A DNA stretch of 64,000 nucleotides from Propioniciclava flava (GTDB taxonomy: Bacteria; Actinomycetota; Actinomycetes; Propionibacteriales; Propionibacteriaceae). The DNA lies in contig NZ_PPCV01000001.1 in NCBI RefSeq assembly GCF_004126535.1, positions 496,001 through 560,000 on the forward strand. The letters are read 5' to 3'. The position numbers were made by a program, and so were the translations under genes. The first letter of the stretch is position 1; every line of letters starts with the position of its first letter. Below are positions 52,181 through 60,997 of the stretch, in pieces. Below the pieces are notes generated by a model. The model searched no databases. It had not been told where the DNA came from and saw only the letters and a list, made by a program, of their open reading frames with translations.

Positions 52181-53373
52181 GCGTGCGCCCCTGACAGGGT
52201 GAGGGGAAGTTCGGCGGTGATGGTCGTTCCCTCATCCGGCTGGGATTCCACGCTCAGCGTCCCGTCGAGTTGCTGGACGCGCTCGCGCATGGCGTGGAAC
52301 CCGAACGACGGCGACTCCGGTGCGGCCACGGCCCGCTCCACGTCAAACCCTCGGCCGTTGTCTGTGACCATCAAAGCGACCCGATCCCCTTCCACGCGGA
52401 GCACCACCCAAGCCTGCGTGGCATGAGCATGCCGGGCCACATTGGACAATGCGCCCTGAGCGACCCGCAGCAGGGCGATCTGTTCGTCCATGGGGAGGTC
52501 AGGGTCTCCCGCCGTCACCTCAACGGGTATCCCGGTGCGGCGCGCCTGGTCCTCCCCTAGGCGGCGCAGCGCCGCCCCTAACCCCTGGTCGAGTCGGCTT
52601 GGGCGCAGGGCGCCGATGAGTTGGCGGGCGTCAGCCAGGCTGTCGGCCGCCGTTTCACGCGCGAGGCGCAAATACCCGGCCCCCGGCTCCGGGGTGTCGC
52701 GTTCGGCTGCGCGCAGGAGCATTTGGATGCTGGACAGCCCTTGGGCGACCGTGTCGTGAAGCTCACGGGCGATCCGGGCGCGCTCCGCCAAAGCACCCTG
52801 CTCACGTTCGGTATCGGCGAGTTGCTGGCGGGTGCTCACCAGTTCTGCGAGCAGCGCCTCGCGTTCGGCCGCTTCCTGCCGCAGCGCTTTGGAGGCCAAA
52901 CCGATCAGCACCGCGACGCCCGCCCCGATCAGGGGGCCGACCACGCCGCCGACGCTAAAACCGGAATGCACCCCCAAGGCGAGGATCGCGAACCCGGTCG
53001 TCACCACGATCGCGCCCACACCGCCCCGGCCGGGCAGAACATGTAGATAGAGGAAGAACAACGGGAAGACGAGGTAGGCCCCCTCGGGGCTCAGCCACAC
53101 GAGGACGGCCCAGATCGCCGTCAACAAGCCCAGCCAGGCGTAGGCGAGGCGTCGCCCGCCACGCGTGATCCCCGACCCGACGATGCGGCGTCCCAGCCGG
53201 GCCCCTGCGTAATAGACGCCCACGAAAGCGACGCCAGACAGCACGACGAACGGCGCGGTGGCCGAGGAGGCGAGGTAGGCACGCACGACCGCGAAGGACA
53301 CCAGCCCCAGCAAGAGGGCATGCAGGCCAAGACGCAGGCCCGTGAAGACGGGGGTCAAGGTCGAATGCGGCAT
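52177..53373 (-). CDS. Histidine kinase (NarL-type two-component sensor)
   Basis: 398 residues: about six hydrophobic segments in the first 180, a coiled coil, then the HisKA_3 box [20 protein letters not shown] with the phosphorylated His, and the ATPase domain with [10 protein letters not shown] and [10 protein letters not shown]. The sensor part is integral in the membrane with no large external loop, as in kinases that detect membrane stress or antibiotics. ATG 53373 was chosen since GGGAAGG precedes it; a longer frame would overlap the divergent gene region. It overlaps the response regulator gene by four bases. Confidence 0.92.
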   Translation of the reverse strand: MPHSTLTPVFTGLRLGLHALLLGLVSFAVVRAYLASSATAPFVVLSGVAFVGVYYAGARLGRRIVGSGITRGGRRLAYAWLGLLTAIWAVLVWLSPEGAYLVFPLFFLYLHVLPGRGGVGAIVVTTGFAILALGVHSGFSVGGVVGPLIGAGVAVLIGLASKALRQEAAEREALLAELVSTRQQLADTEREQGALAERARIARELHDTVAQGLSSIQMLLRAAERDTPEPGAGYLRLARETAADSLADARQLIGALRPSRLDQGLGAALRRLGEDQARRTGIPVEVTAGDPDLPMDEQIALLRVAQGALSNVARHAHATQAWVVLRVEGDRVALMVTDNGRGFDVERAVAAPESPSFGFHAMRERVQQLDGTLSVESQPDEGTTITAELPLTLSGAHA

Positions 53374-53520
53374 GGCCTTCCCAGAGTAACCGGCACCCTG
53401 CCGCCCTCCATCCATCAAAAGTTGTACGGGCAAGGCCACGCTTTGGGCGATGACCTCGGCGTCCCCGACGACCAGGCTGGACACCAGGTCACGCAAGGGT
53501 CGGGATCGGAAAGGCACACC

Positions 53521-54612
53521 GTGTTCGTCGCATGGCGGGAGTTGCGCTTCGCCCGGGGACGTTTCGTCCTCATCGGCGCCGTCGTAGCCCTCATCACAGT
53601 GCTCGTGGGCTTCCTCTCTGGCTTGACGGGAGGTTTGGCGGCCCAGAACATCTCGGGGGTGCTTGCACTGCCCGGGACGCGCCTGGTCCTGCAGCAGCCC
53701 GATGACGGCTCCCCCAGCTTCGCCACATCAACTCTCCCCAGTGATGCCCTTGCCACGTGGGAGGCCGCTCCTGGCGTCACGGAGGCGACGCCTGTGGGCA
53801 TCACGCAGTCACGAGCCAGCCGGGCCGGGGTCGACGATCTCACCGGAGTGGCGCTGTTCGGCGTCCCGACGGCCACATCGGAGAGTGAACCCAACGACGT
53901 CCTGGCCCTGGCCCCCTCCCGAGACGACGAGGTGGGACTGTCCGCAGGCGCGGCGGCCAAGCTGGATGCCCGCGTGGGCGACACGCTCAGCATCGTGGGG
54001 AAGGACTACACGGTCGCATCGGTGGGCGCGGACCTGTGGTACTCCCACACCCCCGTGATGACGATGACGCCGACGGCCTGGAGTGCGGCCAGTCAGCGCA
54101 CCGGCGGCACCGGCGACCCCACCGTGATGGCCGTGTCGGGAACACCCGACTGGGACGCCGTCGCGACCGCCACCCACACGCAGGCTGCTACGCCTCTTGC
54201 CAGCCTCACCGCCCTGGAGGCCTTCCGTTCCGAGATCGGCTCCCTGGGCCTCATGATCGCCCTGCTCTTCGGCATTTCTGCCCTCGTGGTGGGCGCCTTC
54301 TTCACTGTGTGGACCATGCAGCGCGCCAGCGACATCGCCGTGCTGAAAGCCCTCGGCGCCACCACCGCGTCCCTGGTGCGGGACGCGCTGGGCCAGGCAT
54401 TGGTCGTCCTCACGGTCGGGATCGGCGTCGGTCTTGTCGCCGTGGCGGGTTTCGGCACGCTCGCCGGACGCGCCCTCCCGTTCGTGCTCAGCCCTTTGAC
54501 GACGCTGGCTCCGGCCGCCGTCATGGCTGTCTTGGGCCTGGCTGGCGCCGGCTTCGCCCTGCGCACCGTCACCCATGCTGACCCGTTGACCGCTTTGGGG
54601 AGTAACCGATGA
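53521..54612 (+). CDS. ABC exporter permease, FtsX/MacB type
   Basis: 363 residues. One N-terminal span (LIGAVVALITVLVGFLSGLT), a large extracytoplasmic domain (about 45-240) and three C-terminal spans with LKALGATTASLVRDALGQAL, the coupling region to the ATPase. This is the type VII (MacB/LolCE/FtsX) topology used for lipoprotein release, peptide export or antibiotic resistance. Start GTG 53521 follows AAAGG; a frame reaching further upstream is disregarded because it overlaps the divergent kinase gene. The ATPase gene overlaps its end by four bases. Confidence 0.9.
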   Translation: MFVAWRELRFARGRFVLIGAVVALITVLVGFLSGLTGGLAAQNISGVLALPGTRLVLQQPDDGSPSFATSTLPSDALATWEAAPGVTEATPVGITQSRASRAGVDDLTGVALFGVPTATSESEPNDVLALAPSRDDEVGLSAGAAAKLDARVGDTLSIVGKDYTVASVGADLWYSHTPVMTMTPTAWSAASQRTGGTGDPTVMAVSGTPDWDAVATATHTQAATPLASLTALEAFRSEIGSLGLMIALLFGISALVVGAFFTVWTMQRASDIAVLKALGATTASLVRDALGQALVVLTVGIGVGLVAVAGFGTLAGRALPFVLSPLTTLAPAAVMAVLGLAGAGFALRTVTHADPLTALGSNR

Positions 54613-55307
54613 TTGACCTTCGCGATGTGACCTTGACCTTCCCTGATGGGGACCAGCGCATCACGGCTGTGGACCATGTCAACCTGCGTGGGCTCGATGG
54701 CCAGGTCACCGGCATCACCGGCCCCTCGGGGTCGGGCAAGTCCAGCCTGCTCGCCGTGGCCGCCACCTTGATCCGGCCCGATTCAGGTCACGTCCTCATC
54801 GGTGAGGGTGCCGACGTCATCGACGCCGCCGCCTTGTCCAGCACGAACGCTGCCGCCCTGCGACGCGAGCGCATCGGCATCGTGTTCCAGCAGTCCAACC
54901 TGCTGCCCGCGCTGACCGCCCGCGAGCAGTTGCTGGTGATGGCGCACCTGGGCGGACGGCAAAGCCGCGCCGAGCGGACCACGATCGAGAGCCGGGTCGA
55001 CGATCTCCTCGACGCCGTCGGGTTGTCCACGCAAGCCCATAAGCGGCCGCACCAACTCTCGGGCGGGCAGCGTCAGCGCGTCGCCATCGCCCGGGGGCTG
55101 GTGCATTCCCCCGACGTCCTTGTGGTGGACGAGCCGACCAGCGCCCTGGATCAGGAGCGTGGCGCAGAGATCATGCGCCTGATTGCGCGCCTCACGCACG
55201 AACGCAACACGGCCACGTTGCTGGTCACCCACGACCTGGTTCACCGCGACACCCTTGATGATCTGGTCACGATCGTCGACGGGCGCGTGGTCGCCTCCAT
55301 CGGCTAG
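54609..55307 (+). CDS. ABC exporter ATP-binding protein, LolD/MacB type
   Basis: A 232-residue ATPase with Walker A GPSGSGKSS, signature LSGGQRQRVAIARGL and Walker B VLVVDEPTSALDQ. The length and Q-loop context (VFQQSNLLPALTAREQLLVM) fit the LolD/MacB/FtsE group that drives type VII ABC exporters. It is coupled to the FtsX-like permease (ATGA overlap). A two-component system reads in the opposite direction, so expression of the pair is likely inducible. Confidence 0.94.
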   Translation: MIDLRDVTLTFPDGDQRITAVDHVNLRGLDGQVTGITGPSGSGKSSLLAVAATLIRPDSGHVLIGEGADVIDAAALSSTNAAALRRERIGIVFQQSNLLPALTAREQLLVMAHLGGRQSRAERTTIESRVDDLLDAVGLSTQAHKRPHQLSGGQRQRVAIARGLVHSPDVLVVDEPTSALDQERGAEIMRLIARLTHERNTATLLVTHDLVHRDTLDDLVTIVDGRVVASIG

Positions 55308-55322
55308 CCCACCGCGCGCGGG

Positions 55323-55997
55323 TCAGCCGCGGAGGTGACCCATCCCGCGCACGATCCAGTCACCGACCGACTGCACGACCTGGACGATGACGATCAGCGC
55401 GATGACGGCCTCCACCAGGACCGGCCCGTTGAATCGCTGGTAGCCGTACCGGATGGCGAAGTCACCCACGCCACCCCCGCCGATGACCCCCGCCATGGTG
55501 GAGTAGCCGATCAGCGTGACCAGCGTCAGCGTGGCACCCGAGACCAGTCCGGGGAGGGATTCGGGGAGAAGGACCTTCCTGACGATGCCCCACGTGGAGG
55601 CGCCCATCACCTGTGCGGCCTCCAGCTTTCCGGAGGCGACTTCCCGCAACGCCGCCTCCACCACGCGGGCATAGAACGGAATGGCGCCGACCGCGAGCGG
55701 CACGACCGCCGCGGTTGGCCCGTAGGCCGTCCCGACGATGAGCCGGGTGAAGCTGATCAGCGCGATCATCAAGATGAGGAAGGGCAGCGAGCGGGCGATG
55801 TTGACCACCGCGCCGACCGCGAAGTACAAGAACCGGTTGGGCGCAAGCCCATCGGGGGCCCACAGGCGCAACAGGACGCCGATGGCGATACCGAGAATCG
55901 CCGTGATGAGGAACGACCAGCCGACCATCCAGGCGGTCTCCCCGAGCGCGCGGAGCAGTTCCGGCAACGCCTCTTGCCATGATGTCGAGGGAATCAT
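55323..55997 (-). CDS. metI: Methionine ABC transporter permease
   Basis: 224 residues with about five spans. The EAA-like loop reads ALREVASGKLEAAQVMGAST, typical of MetI, and the C-terminal region GYSTMAGVIGGGGVGDFAIR is the MetI hallmark. It forms the homodimeric channel for D/L-methionine. The start overlaps metN by four bases. It is the last gene of metQ-metN-metI; the converging exporter operon ends 15 bases away, with a CCGCGCGCGG palindrome in the gap. Confidence 0.95.
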   Translation of the reverse strand: MIPSTSWQEALPELLRALGETAWMVGWSFLITAILGIAIGVLLRLWAPDGLAPNRFLYFAVGAVVNIARSLPFLILMIALISFTRLIVGTAYGPTAAVVPLAVGAIPFYARVVEAALREVASGKLEAAQVMGASTWGIVRKVLLPESLPGLVSGATLTLVTLIGYSTMAGVIGGGGVGDFAIRYGYQRFNGPVLVEAVIALIVIVQVVQSVGDWIVRGMGHLRG

Positions 55998-56977
55998 GCT
56001 TGGACACTCACCTCATGCTCAGCCAGGTAGGCGTCGACGCCAGCGCGATCGAACGCCCCTGTGGGGTGGGAGATGACGACGCGCAGGCGTCCGACTTTGC
56101 GCCCGGCAATCAGTTCCACGGCACCGCCCAGAATCGAGACGTCGACGCCGAAACGCCGCGTCAGCCCGGAGATCACCGGTTCCTGGGCATGCCCCTGCGC
56201 AAAGCTCAAGACCACCGACGACTCGGCCCCCAGGTTCGCCGGTTCGCCGACCGGCAGCAGAATGTCGGCCAGTCGGCTGCGGGGGGCGGTCAACAGTTCC
56301 AGCAGGGCGCCCTGTTCGACGATCCTGCCGTTCTCCATCAACGCTGCCCCTGAGCAGATCCGTCGCACCACTTCGGACTCGTGGGTGATGAGCACCACCG
56401 TCACCCCAGTGCGGCGGTTGATTTCCGCGATGAGGTCGAGGATCTGTTCGGTGGTGGCCGGGTCCAGCGCGGAGGTGGCCTCGTCGCAGAACAACACCTG
56501 CGGGTGAGCGGCCAGCGCACGGGCGATCCCGACGCGCTGCTTTTGCCCACCCGACAGTTGGGCCGGGTAGTTGCCCGCCCGGTCGCTGAGCCCCACCAGG
56601 TCGAGCAGTTCGGCGACCCGCTGCTTGCGCTCCGCCGCCGGAACCCCTTGGACCTCCAGGGGGAAGGCCACATTCGCGGCGGCGGTGCGGCTCGCGAGCA
56701 GGTTGAAGTGCTGAAAGATCATGCCCATGGTGTGCCGGACGCGGCGCAGTTCGGCGCCCGACAAGGAGGTGAGTTCCAACTCACCGATGGTCACCGTCCC
56801 TGACGTCGGCCTCTCCAGCGCGGTGAGGCATCGCATGAGCGTGGTCTTGCCTGCTCCCGAGCGGCCCAAGATGCCGAAGATCTGGCCGGAATCGATGCGC
56901 AGGGAGACGTCGTCCACGGCCGTGACGGTGCTGGCAGCGGAGGAGTAAACCTTCGTCAGGGAGGTGACCTCGATCAC
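55994..56977 (-). CDS. metN: Methionine ABC transporter ATP-binding protein
   Basis: 327 residues. The ATPase domain has Walker A GRSGAGKTT, signature LSGGQKQRVGIARAL and Walker B VLFCDEATSALDP. Residues from about 250 form the NIL (ferredoxin-like) regulatory domain (LTRRFGVDVSILGGAVELIA), which binds methionine and shuts transport when the cell is replete. The start is GTG 56977, seven bases after metQ. Confidence 0.95.
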   Translation of the reverse strand: MIEVTSLTKVYSSAASTVTAVDDVSLRIDSGQIFGILGRSGAGKTTLMRCLTALERPTSGTVTIGELELTSLSGAELRRVRHTMGMIFQHFNLLASRTAAANVAFPLEVQGVPAAERKQRVAELLDLVGLSDRAGNYPAQLSGGQKQRVGIARALAAHPQVLFCDEATSALDPATTEQILDLIAEINRRTGVTVVLITHESEVVRRICSGAALMENGRIVEQGALLELLTAPRSRLADILLPVGEPANLGAESSVVLSFAQGHAQEPVISGLTRRFGVDVSILGGAVELIAGRKVGRLRVVISHPTGAFDRAGVDAYLAEHEVSVQA

Positions 56978-56984
56978 GTCAGCG

Positions 56985-57839
56985 TCACTTCGCCGGAAGG
57001 ACGGACCCCTTGAAGGTGTCCGTGATGAACTTCTGGATCTGCGGGCTGGTCAGTGCCTCGTTGAGCTTCTTCACACGAGGATCATCCTTCAGCGTCGCCT
57101 TGACCGCCACCACGTTCGCGTACGGGTTGTTGTCGGCCGACTCCAGCGCCAGCGCGTCGGTGGTCGGCACGAGGCCCGCTTCGATGGCGTAGTTCCCATT
57201 GATGATCGACAAGGTGACCTTCGGGTCGGACAGCGTCGCGGCCAACTGCGGACGATCGATCTTCAGCCACGAGAGGTTCTTCGGGTTGCCCGTCACGTTC
57301 TTCTCCGGGGTGATCTGGCTGTAGTCGAGCCCGGGCTGGTCCGGCTTGACGTCGAGAGTGATGAGGCCCGCCTGCGCGAGAAGGAACAGGGCGCGGGCCT
57401 GGTTGGTGGCGTCGGCAGGAATCGCGACGACAGCCCCGTCCGGGACGGTGTCCAGCTTCACCTTCTTGGAGTACAGGCCCAGCGGCTCCACGTGAACGGG
57501 CGACAACGCCACCAGGTCAGAGCCCGTGTGCTTGGCGTTCCAGTCAGTCAAGTAGGGGACGTGTTGGAAGAAGTTGGCGTCCAGGTCGCCGCTCTCGACG
57601 AGCTGGTTGGGGTCGATGTCACCGGAGATCTCGGTGATGTCCAGCTTCACGTCGCCGAGAAGCCCCTCCTTTTGCGCTTCCTTCAGCAGCAGCGAGTGGG
57701 GCGTGACGTCGGCCATGATGCGCAGCGGCTTCGACGTATCGGGGGTGCTGGTGCTCCCGGAGTTGGCCGCACCGCAGCCGGTCAACACGAGTCCCGTCGC
57801 GAGAAGGGCTGCCGTGGTGGTGATCAAACGTCGAAACAT
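56985..57839 (-). CDS. metQ: Methionine-binding lipoprotein
   Basis: 284 residues of the NLPA family. The signal peptide ends with the lipobox VLTGC, so the protein is membrane-anchored outside the cell. The mature part matches MetQ: RIMADVTPHSLLLKEA, DANFFQHVPYLTDWNA and the hallmark VAIPADATNQARALFLLAQA. It delivers methionine to MetI/MetN. It is first in the operon and follows a long leader with alternative pairings, so control at the RNA level is likely. Confidence 0.94.
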   Translation of the reverse strand: MFRRLITTTAALLATGLVLTGCGAANSGSTSTPDTSKPLRIMADVTPHSLLLKEAQKEGLLGDVKLDITEISGDIDPNQLVESGDLDANFFQHVPYLTDWNAKHTGSDLVALSPVHVEPLGLYSKKVKLDTVPDGAVVAIPADATNQARALFLLAQAGLITLDVKPDQPGLDYSQITPEKNVTGNPKNLSWLKIDRPQLAATLSDPKVTLSIINGNYAIEAGLVPTTDALALESADNNPYANVVAVKATLKDDPRVKKLNEALTSPQIQKFITDTFKGSVLPAK

Positions 57840-57876
57840 GGATTTTCCTCAGTATGCGTGGTGGGCATGTGACAAG

Positions 57877-57993
57877 GCCGACAGCACGGGACCGCGAGCG
57901 AAAGCTGGCAGATGTGTGAGGTGTCCAGAATCGCTCGACCCTCCCGGGGAGCGACCGGAACCGTGCCGTCAGGCCGACATTCGCCGACAGCAC
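57877..57993 (-). promoter_or_regulatory. Candidate structured leader of the methionine transport operon
   Basis: In the metQ leader the minus strand carries GTGCTGTCGGC twice (57983-57993 and 57877-57887). Between them GACGGCAC (57963-57970) can pair with either copy through one G-U pair, but not both. Mutually exclusive stems of this kind are typical of riboswitch-like control. I see no S-box or SAM-IV core, so a known SAM riboswitch is not supported. A further palindrome, GACGCAGTGCGTC (58008-58020) with outer ATCATC/GATGAT arms, lies upstream. Confidence 0.5.
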
Positions 57994-58133
57994 TGGGGCA
58001 TCATCATGACGCAGTGCGTCGTGGCGATGATGTGACCCATGCCCTGCACCTTAGGGCATTTTCGCCCCCACCGGCGACCACTGGGTCAGCGATGGACGCG
58101 ACCTACTATGGAAGGCACACGAGGGGAGGTCAC

Positions 58134-59036
58134 GTGCACGAACCAGGCTGGTATCCCGACCCTGCGGGCGCGCCGGGGCGTTTCCGCTGGTGGGACGGTC
58201 AATCGTGGACGCAGGAGGTGCGTGACGCTCCGGGCGATTTGGACGCTCTCCTCAACGGTGCCGACGCCCAGCCACCGCGGAGTTCGGCTCGCGCGCTGGG
58301 CTACGGGACTCTCGCGATCGCGCTCGTGGTGGTGATTACCGGGCTCGCGGCCGCGACAGACGCCTCGTTCGGTCGAGGCACGCCGCTCCCCCTGGCCGCA
58401 CAGCCTCGCGGCATGTCGGACGGTTCGGGCAGGCCCGTCGCCACGTCCCCGGCTCCCACAGCACCCGCGGAGCCGTCGTCCCCCGCTTCGGCGACGTCCC
58501 ACCCGTCTCCCTCCGCGTCCACCCGAGTCCGTGCTTCGGATTCCTCGGCTGTTCCCGCACCCGGGTGCGCTGGGGTGCGTCCTGATGCGGCGACGCTGTC
58601 CGATGGGGTCGTAACGGTGCAGGTTGAGGGCCGTTGGACGCGCGATGGCGCACCCGACTGGCTGACCTGCGGCCAGGGGGGTCGGCTTCTGGCTGGCGAT
58701 GGCACAGCCCAGCTGTGGGTCGGCAGGGCGGCCTCCGGCGGCACGAGTCCTCTCGATGCCACCTGCGCCAACGTGTTCGACCAGACGTTGTCGGAGATCG
58801 GCACCTTCCGCACGCTGTCCTCGACAACGACCGATGTGACGGTCGCGGGTCGCCCGGCCTGCCATCTCGTGGCTACCACGGGTGGCGGACAAGAGCCGAC
58901 GTTCCAGGTCACGTTGACCGCCGTCGCCACCGGGGGCGATTCGATGAGCGTCATCGTGGGCCTCGCCGAAACCGACGACGGTGAAGGCATGCGCACCACT
59001 GAGGCAGCGCTCCGGACGCTTGCGGCGCGCTCCTAG
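58134..59036 (+). CDS. DUF2510-domain membrane protein with extracellular Cys-containing domain
   Basis: 300 residues. The N-terminus is a DUF2510 domain (PGWYPDPAGAPGRFRWWDGQ followed by SWTQ), a short Trp-rich module common in actinobacterial membrane proteins. One span (about 60-80) leads to a Pro/Ser/Thr-rich linker (about 95-150) and an outside domain of about 150 residues with four cysteines (PGCAG, LTCGQ, ATCANVF, PACHLV), which could form two disulfides. The role is unknown; a substrate-binding or signalling role is a guess. GTG 58134 follows GGGGAGG and is preferred over longer frames. Confidence 0.82.
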   Translation: MHEPGWYPDPAGAPGRFRWWDGQSWTQEVRDAPGDLDALLNGADAQPPRSSARALGYGTLAIALVVVITGLAAATDASFGRGTPLPLAAQPRGMSDGSGRPVATSPAPTAPAEPSSPASATSHPSPSASTRVRASDSSAVPAPGCAGVRPDAATLSDGVVTVQVEGRWTRDGAPDWLTCGQGGRLLAGDGTAQLWVGRAASGGTSPLDATCANVFDQTLSEIGTFRTLSSTTTDVTVAGRPACHLVATTGGGQEPTFQVTLTAVATGGDSMSVIVGLAETDDGEGMRTTEAALRTLAARS

Positions 59037-59101
59037 TCGGGGAGGCGTCGGGCATGAGACCCTCGCCGAGGAACCGACCTCTCGATCACGAAGGAGCCTT
59101 C

Positions 59102-59443
59102 ATGGATGGCATTGATCCCACTGTTCCCCCTAGCGGCACTGGCTGCGAGGAATGCCTGCGCGAGGGTGGGTGGTGGTTCCACCTGCGCCGGTGCGCACAA
59201 TGCGGTCACGTCGGCTGCTGCGACAGTTCGCCGTCGCAGCACGCGACCGCCCACTACCGAGCCACCGGACACCCGTTCATCCAGAGTTTCGAACCGGGCG
59301 AAGACTGGTTCTACCACTACCCGCGCGATGCCATGTATGAGGGGCCAGTGCTCGCAGCCCCCGACAGCCGCCCCGCCGACCAGCCTGCGCCCGGCCCTGC
59401 TGGTCGCGTCCCGCCGAACTGGACGAGCCTGCTCCACGGCTGA
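59102..59443 (+). CDS. UBP-type zinc finger protein
   Basis: 113 residues. Conserved Cys and His residues (CEECLREGG, CAQCGHVGCCD, HATAHYRATGHP) match the UBP-type zinc finger, which in eukaryotes binds the C-terminus of ubiquitin. Bacterial copies are short stand-alone proteins with unknown partners, often in actinobacteria that have Pup or ubiquitin-like proteins. AAGGAG precedes ATG 59102. Its C-terminal 35 residues are Pro/Ala-rich. A strong hairpin follows the gene. Confidence 0.88.
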   Translation: MDGIDPTVPPSGTGCEECLREGGWWFHLRRCAQCGHVGCCDSSPSQHATAHYRATGHPFIQSFEPGEDWFYHYPRDAMYEGPVLAAPDSRPADQPAPGPAGRVPPNWTSLLHG

Positions 59444-59464
59444 GCAGACACCATCGTGACAGTC

Positions 59465-59496
59465 AGAAGGCCAGGCCCTCATGGGCCTGGCCTTCT
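59465..59496. terminator. Strong stem-loop between the UBP gene and tRNA-Asn
   Basis: Perfect 14-bp stem AGAAGGCCAGGCCC / GGGCCTGGCCTTCT with a TCAT loop. It lies just past the UBP-type gene on the plus strand and three bases beyond the CCA end of tRNA-Asn on the minus strand, so it probably terminates both. Confidence 0.8.
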
Positions 59497-59499
59497 GCG

Positions 59500-59575
59500 T
59501 GGCTCCCCCGACTGGACTCGAACCAGTAACCCTCTGATTAACAGTCAGATGCTCTGCCAATTGAGCTACAGGGGA
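59500..59575 (-). tRNA. tRNA-Asn (GUU anticodon)
   Basis: 76 bases on the minus strand with encoded CCA (59500-59502). Acceptor TCCCCTG / CGGGGGA, D-stem GCTC / GAGC, anticodon arm CTGACTGTTAATCAG with anticodon GTT, T-arm ACTGG-TTCGAGT-CCAGT. Sequence and anticodon agree with bacterial tRNA-Asn. Confidence 0.96.
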
Positions 59576-59612
59576 TCGCTCGACGCGAGAAGAAACTCTA
59601 GCAAACCCTCAG

Positions 59613-60131
59613 CTAGAACGCATACTCGGCCCGTAGACGTGCCAACTCGGTTTCCGCGAAGGCCAACGTCTCGTCGTCCATCCGGGTTCCCCTGGCTGGG
59701 TGGGCGGTCCACATGACTCGCTGCTGGGGATCCATCAAGTTTCGGCGCGCGGTGATCGTGACGTGCCGCCCGGGGAAGGGCGTCACGACCTGCTGGAGCA
59801 AGAACGTGGACTCCACGCGCTCGCGGAACGCCTCGGGGAAGCTCTGCGGGTCGGTGAGATGTTCCTCGCTCACCTCACCGGTCGACATGCGCTCCCAGCG
59901 CAGGTTTCCTTGGTCGGTATACCCGCCGTGGAGGATGTCGTGCCAGCCCACCTCCTCGCACTCCCCCTCGCCGCCAGCGACGAGCATGCGGTCGGGGAGG
60001 GCGACCAGATAACCGTCACTGGTCGCGGCCCAGGCCAGGATCCGCACAGCACCGCCCACATGCTGGCTGACGGTGGCAGCAAGCGCGTCGGGAACCTTGC
60101 CTTTACGGGAGAACAGCTTCACAGCGTCCAT
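59613..60131 (-). CDS. Conserved actinobacterial protein of unknown function
   Basis: 172 residues, not assigned to a family. It begins MDAVKLFSRKGKVPDALAAT and has a beta-rich middle part (VRILAWAATSDGYLVALPDR, then GWHDILHGGYTDQGNLRWER) like small pleckstrin-type or GRAM-like folds, and a charged helical end (ETELARLRAEYAF). No signal, span or catalytic motif is visible. It lies beside the sigma factor and dnaG genes on the same strand, 20 bases after the sigma gene, and is probably cotranscribed. Confidence 0.7.
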   Translation of the reverse strand: MDAVKLFSRKGKVPDALAATVSQHVGGAVRILAWAATSDGYLVALPDRMLVAGGEGECEEVGWHDILHGGYTDQGNLRWERMSTGEVSEEHLTDPQSFPEAFRERVESTFLLQQVVTPFPGRHVTITARRNLMDPQQRVMWTAHPARGTRMDDETLAFAETELARLRAEYAF

Positions 60132-60151
60132 TGTGCCTGACCCGGAATCGC

Positions 60152-60997
60152 CTAAGCCGCGTGGGCAATCGCGCTCACGCCCCGCACGGCCTCCAGGGCG
60201 GCCTGCTCGTAGCGCCGCACGGTGGAGGCGCTACACCGCAACACCGCAGCGATCTCTGAGGTGGAATGTGCCGGGGTGCCCGCAAGCCCATGACGCAGGA
60301 TCAGGATCCGCCGATGCAGGGGCGACAGCCCTGCCAGCATCGCAGAGACATCCGGGGCATCTGCATCGTCAGGAGCCGCGGCGGGCACCGCGCACTCATG
60401 CTCGGGCGTGAGACGGCAGGCGGGCCGAAACCCGAGCAAAGAGCGGACCACCGTCACCGACTCGCCCACCTGCGCCGCCACCTCCTCGACTTTGGGCGCA
60501 CGGGCCAAGTCACCGGCCAAGGCATCACGCATAGCGACCGCACGCCGCCATTGCCGGGCACGCCGAGGAGGGATACCCAACGAGCCATGCGCCGTCACCG
60601 CCTCGTCCCAGGCCCGCATCCTGATCCACGGGATCGCGCAACTGGCGAACGAGCCCCGCGAAGGATCGAACCGTTGCGCCGCCTCCACTAACCCCACACG
60701 GCCCTCCTGGATGAGTTCTTCGCGGTCGAGGCCGGTAGCGCGAGCGATGGGCGCGACCACGAATCCGACCAGCGCCAGGTTGCGCTCCACAAGGTCGAAG
60801 AAAGCCTGCCTGCCCTGCTCGGCCACCCGCACCAACTCCCCCACCGTGGCGTCTACGGGCGCCGTGATCGCCCCGGCGAGCGCGGCCTCGGCCGCCAATC
60901 CTGCTTCACTACGCCGAGCGAGGTCGGCTTCTTCCTGCCTGCTCAGCATGGTCTGCTTGGCCACCGTGGTCGTGGCACCAGGTTGCGATGTCGTCAT
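60152..60997 (-). CDS. RNA polymerase sigma-70-family factor near dnaG
   Basis: 281 residues. Region 1.2/2 reads FFDLVERNLALVGFVVAPIA, then ELIQEGRVGLVEAAQRFDPS and SFASCAIPWIRMR; region 3 includes APKVEEVAAQVGES; region 4 has HTH STSEIAAVLRCSASTVRRYE. It is divergent from typical primary sigma factors (much shorter, and WIRM for the usual WWIR), so it is probably an alternative factor. Start ATG 60997 is the best Met but has a poor ribosome site; a longer frame reaches into the dnaG 3' end. In bacteria dnaG and rpoD often share an operon, and this gene may be a derived remnant of that pairing. Confidence 0.82.
   Translation of the reverse strand: MTTSQPGATTTVAKQTMLSRQEEADLARRSEAGLAAEAALAGAITAPVDATVGELVRVAEQGRQAFFDLVERNLALVGFVVAPIARATGLDREELIQEGRVGLVEAAQRFDPSRGSFASCAIPWIRMRAWDEAVTAHGSLGIPPRRARQWRRAVAMRDALAGDLARAPKVEEVAAQVGESVTVVRSLLGFRPACRLTPEHECAVPAAAPDDADAPDVSAMLAGLSPLHRRILILRHGLAGTPAHSTSEIAAVLRCSASTVRRYEQAALEAVRGVSAIAHAA

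Noticed and set aside
57840-58133. SAM-I or SAM-IV riboswitch upstream of metQ
   Set aside because: I found no conserved core such as CCGGCAACC in the expected place. Only alternative pairings remain, so I list it as an unnamed leader element.
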